Assembly: GCA_021325365.1 (NCBI GenBank)
Contig: JAJPHF010000063.1
Location: forward strand, 29,499 to 93,498
Direction: 5' to 3'
DNA length: 64,000 nucleotides
Source: Pseudomonadota bacterium
Lineage (GTDB): Bacteria > Chloroflexota > UBA6077 > JAJPHF01
The notes under the pieces: model-generated
The model's database searches: none
What the model was told of the DNA's origin: nothing
Seen by the model: the letters and a program-made list of their open reading frames with translations, nothing else
In this document: in pieces, positions 33,050 through 41,503 of the stretch
Position numbering within the stretch: position 1 is the stretch's first letter
Layout: each line of letters starts with the position of its first letter
Translations under genes and position numbers: made by a program

Positions 33050-33994
33050 CTACTGCGCGGGGCCCTGCGGGCCTGGGGCGCCGCCGCGCGGGGCCTGTGG
33101 GCCGCCGTTGGGGCGAGCGCCGTTCGGTTGCGGGCCGCGCTGCGCGCCCGTCACGTCAGTGCGCGTGACCAGCTGGGGCACGGCCTGCTGGGCCCGCTGG
33201 TACAGCGCGTCGGCGCGGTCCTGCGACAGCCGCCCCGCCGCGACGGCAGCATCCAGGCGGCTCTTCAGCGCGCTGGTGATCGTCTGCACGAGGGTCGTCT
33301 GGTCGACGCCCTTCGCGGCGGCGATCTGCGCCAGGCTCTGGCCCTGGCGCCGCGCCTGGATGATCTCGCGCGGCGTCATGCCGAGCAGGTCCGCGACGGG
33401 GCGCAGCATCGCGCCGCGATCGCGGCCCCAGTGCCCGCGCGGCCCGGGCCCGCGGCCCTGGCGCGGGCCACGCCCGGGCGCGAAGCCGAAGGGGCCGCCC
33501 GCCGGGCCGGTGCGGGTCACGATCTGCGGGCCGAACTGCTGCACCACGTTGAGCAGCGCGTCGGCCTGGCCACGCGTGAGCCGGCCGTTGGCGACGGCCT
33601 GGTCAAGCTGGGTGCGCGCCGCGTTCGTGATAGTCTGCAGCAGCGTCGCCTGGTCCATGCCGTGCGCCGCCGCCACGTCGGCCAGGCTCCGGCCGTTGCG
33701 GAGGGCCTGTCGCAGATCGGCCGGGGACATCCCCAGGCTGTTGGCCACCGCCTCCATCGCCGCGCGCAGGCCCATGCCGACCGGCCCGCCGGGTCCCTGG
33801 CGCGGGCCGCCGGGGCTCTGGTTCGGGCCGCTGGGGCCCTGGCTGGGACCGGGCGTGCCCTGGCCCGGGCCGCCCTGCGCCTGGGCGAGCGCGGTCGCCG
33901 CGCCCCCGGCGCCCCGGATCGGCCCTGCCAGGCCGACCACGCCCAGCGCGACGACCGCCGCGGCCACCACGCCTATTGCAATCCGACGTCTCAC
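33050..33994 (-). CDS. Exported protein with two copies of an unknown helical repeat
   Basis: 314 residues. GTG 33994 is chosen for the perfect AAGGAGG six bases upstream; an in-frame ATG at 34027 is possible. A signal/anchor (IGVVAAAVVALGVVGLAG) is followed by a Gly/Pro/Gln linker. Two repeats of about 65 residues follow: LGMSPADLRQALRNGRSLAD... and LGMTPREIIQARRQGQSLAQ..., each ending in a GRLtxxxADAL helix. A Gly/Pro/Arg-rich spacer separates them and a similar tail follows. The SCO gene lies about 125 bases upstream on the same strand. Function unknown. Confidence 0.75.
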   Translation of the reverse strand: MRRRIAIGVVAAAVVALGVVGLAGPIRGAGGAATALAQAQGGPGQGTPGPSQGPSGPNQSPGGPRQGPGGPVGMGLRAAMEAVANSLGMSPADLRQALRNGRSLADVAAAHGMDQATLLQTITNAARTQLDQAVANGRLTRGQADALLNVVQQFGPQIVTRTGPAGGPFGFAPGRGPRQGRGPGPRGHWGRDRGAMLRPVADLLGMTPREIIQARRQGQSLAQIAAAKGVDQTTLVQTITSALKSRLDAAVAAGRLSQDRADALYQRAQQAVPQLVTRTDVTGAQRGPQPNGARPNGGPQAPRGGAPGPQGPAQ

Positions 33995-34118
33995 CTGCCA
34001 CCTCCTTGTGTTGGGGAGCCGCGTCATTGCTCCCTGCAGAATGGAGTATCGAGGGCTTCCGTTAAGCAGACCCGCAGGGGCTGTGGAGGGATTGTGGAGA
34101 CGGCTTGAGAGGACGGCG

Positions 34119-34787
34119 CTACTCGCCGAGCAGCCGCTTGAGGGTGCTGGCCAGTGCCTCCGGCTCGAAGTCGCTCCGCAGCAGCGTGCGCTCGCGCCCC
34201 TGCCGGTCAATAACGAACAGGGCGTCGGTGTGGGTCGCCGTGCGGGCGGCGTAGTTGGCCGCGGCGCGCTCGGCCGGGTCGTCGCTAGGCGACGGCGCGA
34301 CGTACATGTAGTACGCCGACCAGACGGGCTGCAGCTCGGCCTGCGTGCCGACGAGGTAGCGGAGGCGACCTGTCAGGCGGTGCTGCGCGACGAAGGCCTG
34401 CGCGGCCGCGGCGTCGTCGTGGGGAGGATCGACGCTGACGGCCACGAAGGCGACCTGGTCGGCGGCCGACCCGAGGAGATCGGCCGTACGGCGCAGCTTG
34501 TCGGCGGTGAGCGGACAGACGTCGGGGCACTGCGTGTACAGGAACGTCAGCGCGATCGGCCGGCCGCGCAGCGCGCTCAGTTGGAGAGCGTCGCCGTTTT
34601 GGTCGGTCAGCGTGAAGTCCGGGGCCGGGGTCTGGCCCAGGTCCGTGCCGGCCAGCGGCGGCGGGCTGCCGCAGGCCGCGGCGAGCGCCGCGAGCGCGAG
34701 GAGCAGCGCCAGCCCGCGTCGCGGGCGGCGCGTGGGGGCGGCGATGGCGCCCGGCCGGTCTTTCGCCCCTGTCCTTACCTGTGCCAA
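34119..34787 (-). CDS. SCO1/SenC/PrrC family copper-chaperone-like lipoprotein
   Basis: 222 residues from a TTG at 34787; no ATG or GTG is available before the signal. Lipobox LAAACGS, then a thioredoxin-like fold: FTLTDQNGDALQLSALRGRPIALTFLYTQCPDVCP with the copper-binding CPDVCP, and the third ligand His in ATHTDALFVID. SCO proteins deliver Cu to cytochrome c oxidase CuA or act as thiol reductants. No oxidase genes are nearby. Confidence 0.9.
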   Translation of the reverse strand: MAQVRTGAKDRPGAIAAPTRRPRRGLALLLALAALAAACGSPPPLAGTDLGQTPAPDFTLTDQNGDALQLSALRGRPIALTFLYTQCPDVCPLTADKLRRTADLLGSAADQVAFVAVSVDPPHDDAAAAQAFVAQHRLTGRLRYLVGTQAELQPVWSAYYMYVAPSPSDDPAERAAANYAARTATHTDALFVIDRQGRERTLLRSDFEPEALASTLKRLLGE

Positions 34788-34986
34788 CGTCCTGCTCCCG
34801 CCACCACGGCTTCTCCTTCCAGGCTACCGCATCTCGTCGGCCGGCTCCCACTAATAGGGGCCTCGTTCGGGCGAGCGGGCGCCGCGCCGAGCGTTCGCGC
34901 CGCGGCGCGGGCGGACTGCGCGCATCGTCGAGTCGTATCCGGCGGCTGCGTCTTCGCCACCTACCAGGGCTGGGGCTGCACGCTGC

Positions 34987-34992
34987 TACAAT
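34987..34992 (+). promoter_or_regulatory. -10 candidate for the C39 peptidase gene
   Basis: TACAAT lies 42 bases before the TTG start at 35034, in a 246-base divergent gap; no clear -35 at 17 bases. Confidence 0.4.
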
Positions 34993-35033
34993 GTCCCCGC
35001 GCCGGTGGCCGCCGGCGCGGGGGAGAAGACGGC

Positions 35034-35996
35034 TTGCGACAATTGGTCCCATGGATTGCGGCGACCGCGCTGGCGGCGGGGGTGGCGCTCGGCGCCACCG
35101 CCGGCCAGGCCCAGGAGCCCGCCGAGACCATCGTCGTCCGCGAGGCGCTCAACCTGCGCGCGGCGCCGAGCGCCGACGCGCCGGTCCTGACCGTGTTGCC
35201 TGCCGGCGCGCGCGTTGCGCTCGCCGGGGCCGCGAGCGGCGACTGGGCGCGCGTGCGCTACGGCGACCAGACCGGCTACGCGGCCCGGGCCTATCTCGAC
35301 GCCGCGGCCGCGAGCCAGGCCTTTAGCCTCGACCTGCCGGTGCCGTTCCACCGCCAGCTTACCGACGTGTGGTGCGACCCGGCGATCATTCAAAGCTGGA
35401 CGGAGTACGTGACGGGCCGCGCGGCGCCGGATAGCCGCGCCTTCCAAGCGGACACCTGGGACTGGGAGACGGACCACAACCTGGGCTTCACGCTCGACCA
35501 GTGGGACGCCTCGCCCTATGCGGTGGCCTCGGCGCTGCACCACCACATGCCCGACCGCGGCTTCAGCCATTGGAAGAGCGACGATCCGCTGGAGGCGACG
35601 AAGGTGCTGGCCTGGTTCCTGGCCAACCCCGCCTACCGCCAGCCGGGCATCGCCCTCATCTGGCGTGGGGAGCACTACGTGCTCGTGCGCGGCGTCGAGG
35701 CCGAGGGCGACCCCTACCGCGACTACCCGCGCGCGACCATCCTCGGCGTGTACGTCATGGACCCCAACCAGGGCGCGCGCTCCTGGCTGGGGACCGACCG
35801 CTACATCCCGATCGACGAGTGGACGAGTCAGTACCTGACGCCGGTCAGCTACCAGACGCCGCACACCGGCGTGCCCGGCGACCAGTGGCAGGGCAAGCGC
35901 GTGACTATCCTCGGTGACTGGCGCGTGGGGCCGCCCCTCGAGGATGGCCGCACCCCCGCCGACCTGGCGGCCTATCTGGCCGCGGGCGGGGGGTAG
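35034..35996 (+). CDS. Exported C39-like cysteine peptidase with SH3b domain
   Basis: 320 residues. The frame is open far upstream, but coding begins near a TTG at 35034 behind GGGAGAAG; there is no in-frame ATG at the signal. Signal peptide (IAATALAAGVALGATAGQAQ), SH3b domain about 30-95 (VVREALNLRAAPSADAPVLTVLPAG, GDWARVRYGDQTGYAARAYL), then a papain-like C39 domain with Cys in DVWCDPAIIQSW, His in EHYVLVRGVE and Asp/Asn in VMDPNQG. Probably a secreted or wall-associated protease. The very long apparent ORF from 32955 is mostly non-coding. Confidence 0.82.
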   Translation: MRQLVPWIAATALAAGVALGATAGQAQEPAETIVVREALNLRAAPSADAPVLTVLPAGARVALAGAASGDWARVRYGDQTGYAARAYLDAAAASQAFSLDLPVPFHRQLTDVWCDPAIIQSWTEYVTGRAAPDSRAFQADTWDWETDHNLGFTLDQWDASPYAVASALHHHMPDRGFSHWKSDDPLEATKVLAWFLANPAYRQPGIALIWRGEHYVLVRGVEAEGDPYRDYPRATILGVYVMDPNQGARSWLGTDRYIPIDEWTSQYLTPVSYQTPHTGVPGDQWQGKRVTILGDWRVGPPLEDGRTPADLAAYLAAGGG

Positions 35997-35998
35997 GC

Positions 35999-36100
35999 CC
36001 TTCCCCCGACCGCCTCCCCCGTAGGGGGCGGGGGCTTCCGGTGGAGCCTGCGCTGGCGCCCTCCCCCTTTCCCCTGTGGGGCAGAGGGGGCTGGGGGGAG
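35999..36100. repeat. GC-rich repeat-like sequence between convergent genes
   Basis: Blocks of CCCTTCCCCC, CTCCCCCGTAGGGGG and CCCCTGTGGGG resemble the CCCTCACCCC-type dispersed repeats. The mirrored C/G runs can fold into hairpins and may serve as a bidirectional terminator between the C39 peptidase (plus) and the metalloprotease (minus). Confidence 0.45.
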
Positions 36101-36105
36101 CGGGG

Positions 36106-38046
36106 TCACCCGCCGAGCGGCGCCACGTCCAGCGTGTAGCGGGCGGGCACGAGCGTCTGGGGCGCGAGGCCCGAGACGGCCACGACGACCGCCGTCAGGT
36201 CGCCGCCGATCCCCGGTAGGTCGACGTCGGCCTGTCCGCTCGCGTCGACCGGCACCTGGCGCACCGTGGCCTGGTCGCCGCGGTACTCCACGAGCTGCAG
36301 CGCGAAGGACTGGGGAATCGCGTTCTCGGCCCAGACGAAGCCCTCCGGCGTCCAGCCGCTGCCGTCGTCCTGCCAGCCTAGCTCCGGCACGGCCACGCGC
36401 GCCACCGCGATACCCTGGGCGTTGTACGAGTCGTCGGTGACGTACTCGAAGCGGAGGAGCACCTGCTGCCCGGCGTACGGCGAGAGGTCGACGCTCTCGG
36501 CGACCCACTGGGCGTTGTTGCCGGTCTTGCCGTTGTAGCCCACGCCCAGGTTGTGCCCGGTCGGGTTCGCGCTGGTCGTGTACTGCCCGGCGAGGGGCTC
36601 CCAGCGCGTGCCGCCGTCCGTCGAGACCATCACGTAGCCGTAGTCGTAGTCCTGCTCGGTGTCCACCCGCAGATCGTAGGTAAGCGTCGCCGTGCTCAGC
36701 CCGCGGAGGTCGAGCGGGCGCGTGAGGCGCGTGTCCATCATGTCGCCGCGGTTGCTCCACCAGAACGGGCCGCCGGCGGGCGGGTCGTCGCTGATCAGGC
36801 CGACGGTCGTGGCGCCCTGGAAGCGGAGGTGCGCGGGGCTGCCGATGCGGTAATAGTCTGTGCCGTACTGGGGAACGCGGCCGTCCTGCAACCCGGGGCC
36901 GCGCACGTCGACCACGCGAGGGCGGCCGTCTGGCGGCTGCTGGTAGCCGTATTGGCCCTGGGCGATGGAGGGATCTTGCACGAGATTGGCGATGACCCAG
37001 TCCCGGAACACGTCGTCGAAGCGCTCGGGCCGGCCGGTGGCGGCCAGGTAGGCGTCGAACGTGTCGGCGCCGCGGCCGCCGTCCGCCAGCAGCGGCGCCA
37101 GCACCTCCGGGCCGCCGTAGCGCTGCATGAAATACTCTAGGAAGAGCTCGGCGGCCTGATAGTGGTAGGCGTGCTCGGGCGAGGGCGGCGACGGCGGCCA
37201 GCCTGTGAGCTGCGTGCTGGGCCGGCTGAGGAAGGCGCTGACGCCGTAGCGAAACGCCGGATCGACCAGCTCCTGGGCTAGCTCGCCCATGCCCTCCTTC
37301 ACCCAGGTGTCCTCCTGCGGGCCGACGTAGAAGTGGAACAGGTGCGTCAGCTCGTGCGAGACGGTGTGCGTGTAGCCGGCCGTGCCGGGGCGGATGGCGT
37401 TGAAGTTCAGGTAGAGCATGGGCCGCTCGTTGGACTCCGGGTGGACCCAGCGGGGAAACAGGTCGGCGGAGTTGAAGTAGCCGGCCACGCCCGGCACGTC
37501 GGCGTGCAGCAGCGTGATCGCGCCCAGCTCGCGGCCGCCGCCGATCAGCCGCTGCACGGTCGGATAGATCGCGTTCTCGAACGTGTCGGCGCTGCGCGCC
37601 AGCGCGTCGTCGTCGACCGTGCGGCCGCGCTCGACGTACCAGTAGCCATGCGGCGTCACGCGGCGCAGCTCCGCGTCGATCGTCTTCAGTACGTTGGGGG
37701 TCTGGGTCTGGTCGAGCAGGCGGAACTGCTCGACGCGCCCGACGTCCGCGGCGGTGCGCTCGGGTGGGGTGATCTCTAGCGGTCCGGGCGGGGTGCCGTG
37801 GAGCCGCGTGACCAACGCGCGAGCGTCGAACAGCGGGCGCACGGCGGCGGCCATCCGCGCCGCCGTGTCTTCGGGCGTGGCGGCGGGCTGAGCGGCGCCG
37901 GCGCGGGCGGTGGTGCTGGGTGGAGCCGCGAGCGCCGCGCCGGTGGCGGGCGCGCAGCCGACCGCGGCGAGCGTGAGGATGGCCAGCCAGGCGCTCAGGA
38001 CGCGGCGCATGGCCGGGCGGCGACGGACAGGCGGTAACACGTTCAT
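36106..38046 (-). CDS. Secreted zinc metalloprotease, immune-inhibitor-A/gluzincin-like
   Basis: 646 residues from ATG 38046 (GAGGGA upstream; ATG 38010 is an alternative). Lipoprotein-like signal ending VGC. The peptidase domain carries the zinc motif HELTH (VSHELTHLFHF) and a downstream Glu helix, KEGMGELAQELVDP. The second half holds a beta-rich region reminiscent of immune inhibitor A and MAM-like adhesion domains (GYVMVSTDGGTRWEPLAG, LRFEYVTDDSYNAQGIAVARV). Probably exported for protein degradation or surface contact. Confidence 0.8.
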   Translation of the reverse strand: MNVLPPVRRRPAMRRVLSAWLAILTLAAVGCAPATGAALAAPPSTTARAGAAQPAATPEDTAARMAAAVRPLFDARALVTRLHGTPPGPLEITPPERTAADVGRVEQFRLLDQTQTPNVLKTIDAELRRVTPHGYWYVERGRTVDDDALARSADTFENAIYPTVQRLIGGGRELGAITLLHADVPGVAGYFNSADLFPRWVHPESNERPMLYLNFNAIRPGTAGYTHTVSHELTHLFHFYVGPQEDTWVKEGMGELAQELVDPAFRYGVSAFLSRPSTQLTGWPPSPPSPEHAYHYQAAELFLEYFMQRYGGPEVLAPLLADGGRGADTFDAYLAATGRPERFDDVFRDWVIANLVQDPSIAQGQYGYQQPPDGRPRVVDVRGPGLQDGRVPQYGTDYYRIGSPAHLRFQGATTVGLISDDPPAGGPFWWSNRGDMMDTRLTRPLDLRGLSTATLTYDLRVDTEQDYDYGYVMVSTDGGTRWEPLAGQYTTSANPTGHNLGVGYNGKTGNNAQWVAESVDLSPYAGQQVLLRFEYVTDDSYNAQGIAVARVAVPELGWQDDGSGWTPEGFVWAENAIPQSFALQLVEYRGDQATVRQVPVDASGQADVDLPGIGGDLTAVVVAVSGLAPQTLVPARYTLDVAPLGG

Positions 38047-38155
38047 CAGACCGTCATCCCTCGGGGCGCCGGCAGGCCCGCTGCTCGGCGCGGTACGCAC
38101 CGTCTACTGTCGCACGAAACGAGGCGTGGCGGCCAACCTATTTTCGGCGGCGGCG

Positions 38156-38719
38156 CTACGGCCGGCGGAGCAGCAAGCCAGCGGCGATCCAGCCATCCCA
38201 CCCGTCCCAGGCGACGTGCCGCCAGGCGCCATCGGGCGTTTCCTCGCCGAGATCGTCGAGGGTAGCGTCGTTGGGCACCTGGACCAGCACCTCGGCGGTG
38301 CGGTCGGGCGCGGCGCGGAGCGGCTGCGGGGGGCCGCCGCTCGCCAGGTAGAGGCCGCCGCTCGGGACGTCGGCCGCGCTCGCATCCTCCTCGGCGGGGC
38401 CGAGGGCGACCTGGCGGGCCGCCAGCACCGCGGGGGCGTCGGCGGGCGGCTCGTCGTCCTCGGCGGGCCCCGCCCGCTGGATCGCGCCCGCCGGCGGGTC
38501 CAAGGCCACCGGCCGGGCGATGGGCGCGGCGGTCAGCAAGGCCCCGACCAGGAGCGCGCAGGCCGCGAGCCAGACAGCGAGCAAGAGGGTGCGGCGGCCT
38601 TCCCGTCCGCGCTCGGCGCGCGCCGCGGCGGCGTGGACGGCGAGCGCCAGGCGGGCGCGACTGCGGGACCCAAGCGGCGCGGTTGGCTGCGGCGCCCCGG
38701 TCGGTTTGGCCTTTCGCAT
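38156..38719 (-). CDS. Membrane-anchored SH3b-domain protein
   Basis: 187 residues from ATG 38719 behind AAGGGA. A cytoplasmic Arg/Ala-rich N region is followed by one TM (TLLLAVWLAACALLVGALLTA, about 44-64), an acidic Pro-rich linker and an SH3b-like domain at 120-187 (LRAAPDRTAEVLVQVPNDATLDDLGEE, then WRHVAWDGWDGWIAAGLLL). SH3b domains bind peptidoglycan or partner proteins. It follows the divergent FecR gene promoter region and precedes the metalloprotease on the same strand. Confidence 0.75.
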   Translation of the reverse strand: MRKAKPTGAPQPTAPLGSRSRARLALAVHAAAARAERGREGRRTLLLAVWLAACALLVGALLTAAPIARPVALDPPAGAIQRAGPAEDDEPPADAPAVLAARQVALGPAEEDASAADVPSGGLYLASGGPPQPLRAAPDRTAEVLVQVPNDATLDDLGEETPDGAWRHVAWDGWDGWIAAGLLLRRP

Positions 38720-39174
38720 GGGTGATCCCTTGGGAAACCTGGCGCCGCGGGGAGCGGCTGCCGGCCCAGCGTGGGCGGCGGCCCGCCGGCCGCGCCGCCC
38801 GCGGTCATGATACTACGGCGAGCGGCCGGGCGCTCAAGGGCTCACCGCGGCCGGCGGCTCGCGGGCTTCGCGCGGCGTTTGGCTCGCCGCGCCCGGCGGC
38901 CGGCCGGCGCCTGCCGCCCGGGGACGTATCTCAATCCCGTGACGTCGCCGTGGCCGGCGGGCGGCCTGGGCGCGGCGTGTTGCCGCGGGCGGGGCCGGTG
39001 AATTCTACGCGGATCAACAAATTGGGCGCTCCGGAGTGTAACGGATGGGCGCCGTAATCGTTTAGTAGGCTGAACGCCGGTGTGTATGCCGGAAGGGTCG
39101 CCGTGCCCCCCTGGCGTCCGCCTCGCGCGGCCGGCAAGGCGTCCTGTGTGATTGAAGGGAGGCGTAGGCAGCCG
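38720..39174. other. 455-base divergent intergenic region
   Basis: Lies between the SH3b gene (minus) and the FecR gene (plus). The left part is extremely GC-rich without recognisable motifs. From about 39000 it becomes AT-richer (GAATTCTACG, ATCAACAAATTGGG, TGTAACGG, TTTAGTAGG), which is the most likely place for the FecR promoter, but I cannot pick one pair of hexamers. No coding frame is convincing. Confidence 0.5.
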
Positions 39175-41274
39175 ATGATCAAGCACGATGCACTCCGGCG
39201 CGCGCTTGGGGCAGCCTGGGTCGCTATATTCCTGACCACGCTTCTGCTTCCGGTTGGTGCAGCTCTTGGCGCGGCGCGCCCGGTCCTGGCGGACGACGAC
39301 GGGGGGAGCCCGGCGCCGTTCGTGGACGCGCAAGGGGCGCTGGCGCCGTCGGTCGCGACGCAGCCCGACGACGCCGATGCGTCGAACGTCGCCCCGGCCG
39401 AGCCACCGCCCGCGCCCGCGGCGCAGCCCCCGGCCGCGCCGCCGAGCGCGCCGAGCGACCAGGTGACGGCCGCGTCGGCCACGCTGGAAGTCCGGCAGCC
39501 CAGCGTCGAAGTGCGCGCGCCCGGCAGCGACAACTGGACGGCCGCGCAGTCGGGCCAGAGCCTGACCGCGGGCTGGAGCGTTCGCACCAACGCGAGCGGC
39601 TCGGCGCGGGTCGTCTATCTGGATGGCTCCAATACGACGATCAGCCCGGACTCCGGCCTGCTGATCCAGGAGCTGCAGCAGACGAGCGGCGGGAACCCGG
39701 TCCTGCACCTAGTCCAGTCGGCCGGCACCACGCTCCACCGGGTGATGAGCCTGGTGGACGCCGGGGCGCGCTACGAGGTGGAGACGCCCGCCGCCACGGC
39801 GTTCGTGCGCGGCACGGACTGGATCGTGGCGTTCCAGCCGCCGACGCCTAGCGGGGCGACGCGGGTGCTGTTCCAGAACGTCAGCCCCACGGGCGGCGGC
39901 AACATCGAAGTGTCGAACGCCGGGGTGACCCGCGTCCTGGGGCCCGGGCAGGAGACGCTGGCCACGGAGGGCGAGGCGCCCGGCCGCGTGACGGCCAACG
40001 GCAACAACGCGCAGCAGGCCCAGGTGCAGACGTCGCAGGCGGCCGGCGCGGCGGCGAATAGCCAGGCGCAGGCGCAGGCCGCGGCGTCCGCTCAGCTCGC
40101 GCAGCAGGGGGCGCAGCAGGCGTTCCAGATCCAGCAGCAGCAGCTCCAGCAGCAGTTGCTGGTGCCCCCGCCGCCGCCTCCGCCGCCGCCCCCGCCGCCG
40201 CCACCCCCGCCGCCTCCGCCGCTGTTCCCGAGCAACGTGTCCGTGAGCCCGTTCTGCGTGCCCGGCACGCCGGTCGTGGTGAACCCGATCGTCACGGCCG
40301 CGGTGCAGACGGCCACGGCGGCCGCGCTCACGGCGACCTCGCTCGCCAACGCGCCGGCGACGCAGACCGCGACCGCTCTGACGGCCACCGCCGTGGCCGG
40401 CACGGCGACGGCGCTGGCGCCGACGATGACCGCGACGCCGACGACGACGGCCGTCGCCACGGGGACGGCGACGCCGACGCGCACGGCGACGCCGATCGGC
40501 ATCGCCAACCCGGTCATCGTGCCTGGCTCGCCGTTCCAGTGCGTGCCGCCATCCAACGGCAGCGTGGTGTCGGCGGTGTTCACGGCCGCTCGCCTCAGCC
40601 CGCCCTCGTCGGGCACGTTCGCGGTGACGGTCCAGACCAACTCGCCCGCGGTGCTGCCGACGGGCACGGCGACCATCACCCTGTCCACGACGCTCAGCAC
40701 GCAGACCTTCAACTGCACCCCGAACCCCGTGGGCACGGGCTTCCAGTCGCCAGGTGGCCTGACGTTCGTGGTCACGTGCTCGGGCACGGTCACCGGGGCG
40801 AACAACGCCGTGATCCCCGGCTCGGTGTTCACGGTGACCTTCCCAACGGTCGCCGGGGCGCCCGGGGTCATCGTCCAAGGGCAGGTGCCAGTGGTGCTGT
40901 CCCAGGTGTCGCCGGGTGACGGCGCGGACGGCCTGGCGGCGCGGCCCGCCGAGCGCGCCGCGCTGTCGGACCTGGCGGTCCTGGCCGCACCGCCGTCGGC
41001 GAGCCCGCTCGCGGCGTCCCTGGTCCTGGCGGGCTTCGATGGCCTGCGCCGGGCCGTGGACGGGGCGGCGCCCGCCGTCGCCAGCGTGGCCGCGCCCGTG
41101 CCGCTCGGCTATCGCGCGAGCTTGCTCGGCGACGTGCCCGCCGCGGCCCGCGTCGATCCCGGGCCGGCGGCGGACCGGCTGGGCGCCTTACGCCCCTTCG
41201 CCGCGGCCCACGAGCGCGATGGCCCCATTGTGGGCTACCTGCGGCGCGATGGGCTAGCCCCGTTCCGCTTATAG
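39175..41274 (+). CDS. FecR-domain surface protein with polyproline and Thr-rich segments
   Basis: 699 residues from ATG 39175 (AAGGGAGG 12 bases upstream). Signal peptide about 12-36. FecR/iron-sensor-like domain at about 105-245 (ARVVYLDGSNTTISPDSGLLI, RYEVETPAATAFVRGTDW). A Gln/Ala coiled stretch (about 265-328) is followed by 19 consecutive prolines encoded at 40165-40221, an Ala/Thr-rich stretch (TATALTATAVAG, TPTRTATP), a beta-sandwich-like Thr/Val domain and a C-terminal Ala-rich region. There is no lipobox and no clear C-terminal anchor. Not a FecIR regulator: no sigma factor is near. Probably a cell-envelope structural or adhesive protein. Confidence 0.75.
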   Translation: MIKHDALRRALGAAWVAIFLTTLLLPVGAALGAARPVLADDDGGSPAPFVDAQGALAPSVATQPDDADASNVAPAEPPPAPAAQPPAAPPSAPSDQVTAASATLEVRQPSVEVRAPGSDNWTAAQSGQSLTAGWSVRTNASGSARVVYLDGSNTTISPDSGLLIQELQQTSGGNPVLHLVQSAGTTLHRVMSLVDAGARYEVETPAATAFVRGTDWIVAFQPPTPSGATRVLFQNVSPTGGGNIEVSNAGVTRVLGPGQETLATEGEAPGRVTANGNNAQQAQVQTSQAAGAAANSQAQAQAAASAQLAQQGAQQAFQIQQQQLQQQLLVPPPPPPPPPPPPPPPPPPPLFPSNVSVSPFCVPGTPVVVNPIVTAAVQTATAAALTATSLANAPATQTATALTATAVAGTATALAPTMTATPTTTAVATGTATPTRTATPIGIANPVIVPGSPFQCVPPSNGSVVSAVFTAARLSPPSSGTFAVTVQTNSPAVLPTGTATITLSTTLSTQTFNCTPNPVGTGFQSPGGLTFVVTCSGTVTGANNAVIPGSVFTVTFPTVAGAPGVIVQGQVPVVLSQVSPGDGADGLAARPAERAALSDLAVLAAPPSASPLAASLVLAGFDGLRRAVDGAAPAVASVAAPVPLGYRASLLGDVPAAARVDPGPAADRLGALRPFAAAHERDGPIVGYLRRDGLAPFRL

Positions 41275-41318
41275 GCCCTGAGGGGCGCCTCGCGCGCGCC
41301 CCCGCAGATTTGCGATCA

Positions 41319-41349
41319 CACACCGGGCGTGCCAGGCACGCCCGGTGTG
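41319..41349 (+). terminator. 15-bp stem hairpin after the FecR gene
   Basis: CACACCGGGCGTGCC (41319-41333) and its complement (41335-41349) form a perfect stem, followed by CTGTTTCC. It is 45 bases past the stop and is the most terminator-like structure in the window. Confidence 0.65.
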
Positions 41350-41503
41350 CTGTTTCCGCCCGTCTCCGTACTGCGCTGAAGTGGGTGGCCCGCGGCGCGG
41401 GAATGGGCGCACGGCGCGTCGGGTGTCGCACGGGGCGGCTACCGTGTCGGCGCCCGCGCGCCTGGTATCATGCCGGCGATTACCGCGTCGAGGAGACGGT
41501 CCG

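Noticed and set aside
32955..35996. A continuous 1013-codon open frame
   Set aside because: Only 35034-35996 has a signal peptide, domains and proper codon bias. The rest overlaps SCO and the exported repeat protein in antisense and owes its openness to high GC.
40165..40221. CCG-rich tract as a microsatellite
   Set aside because: It is in frame and encodes 19 prolines within a plausible stalk; synonymous codons are mixed rather than strictly repeated.
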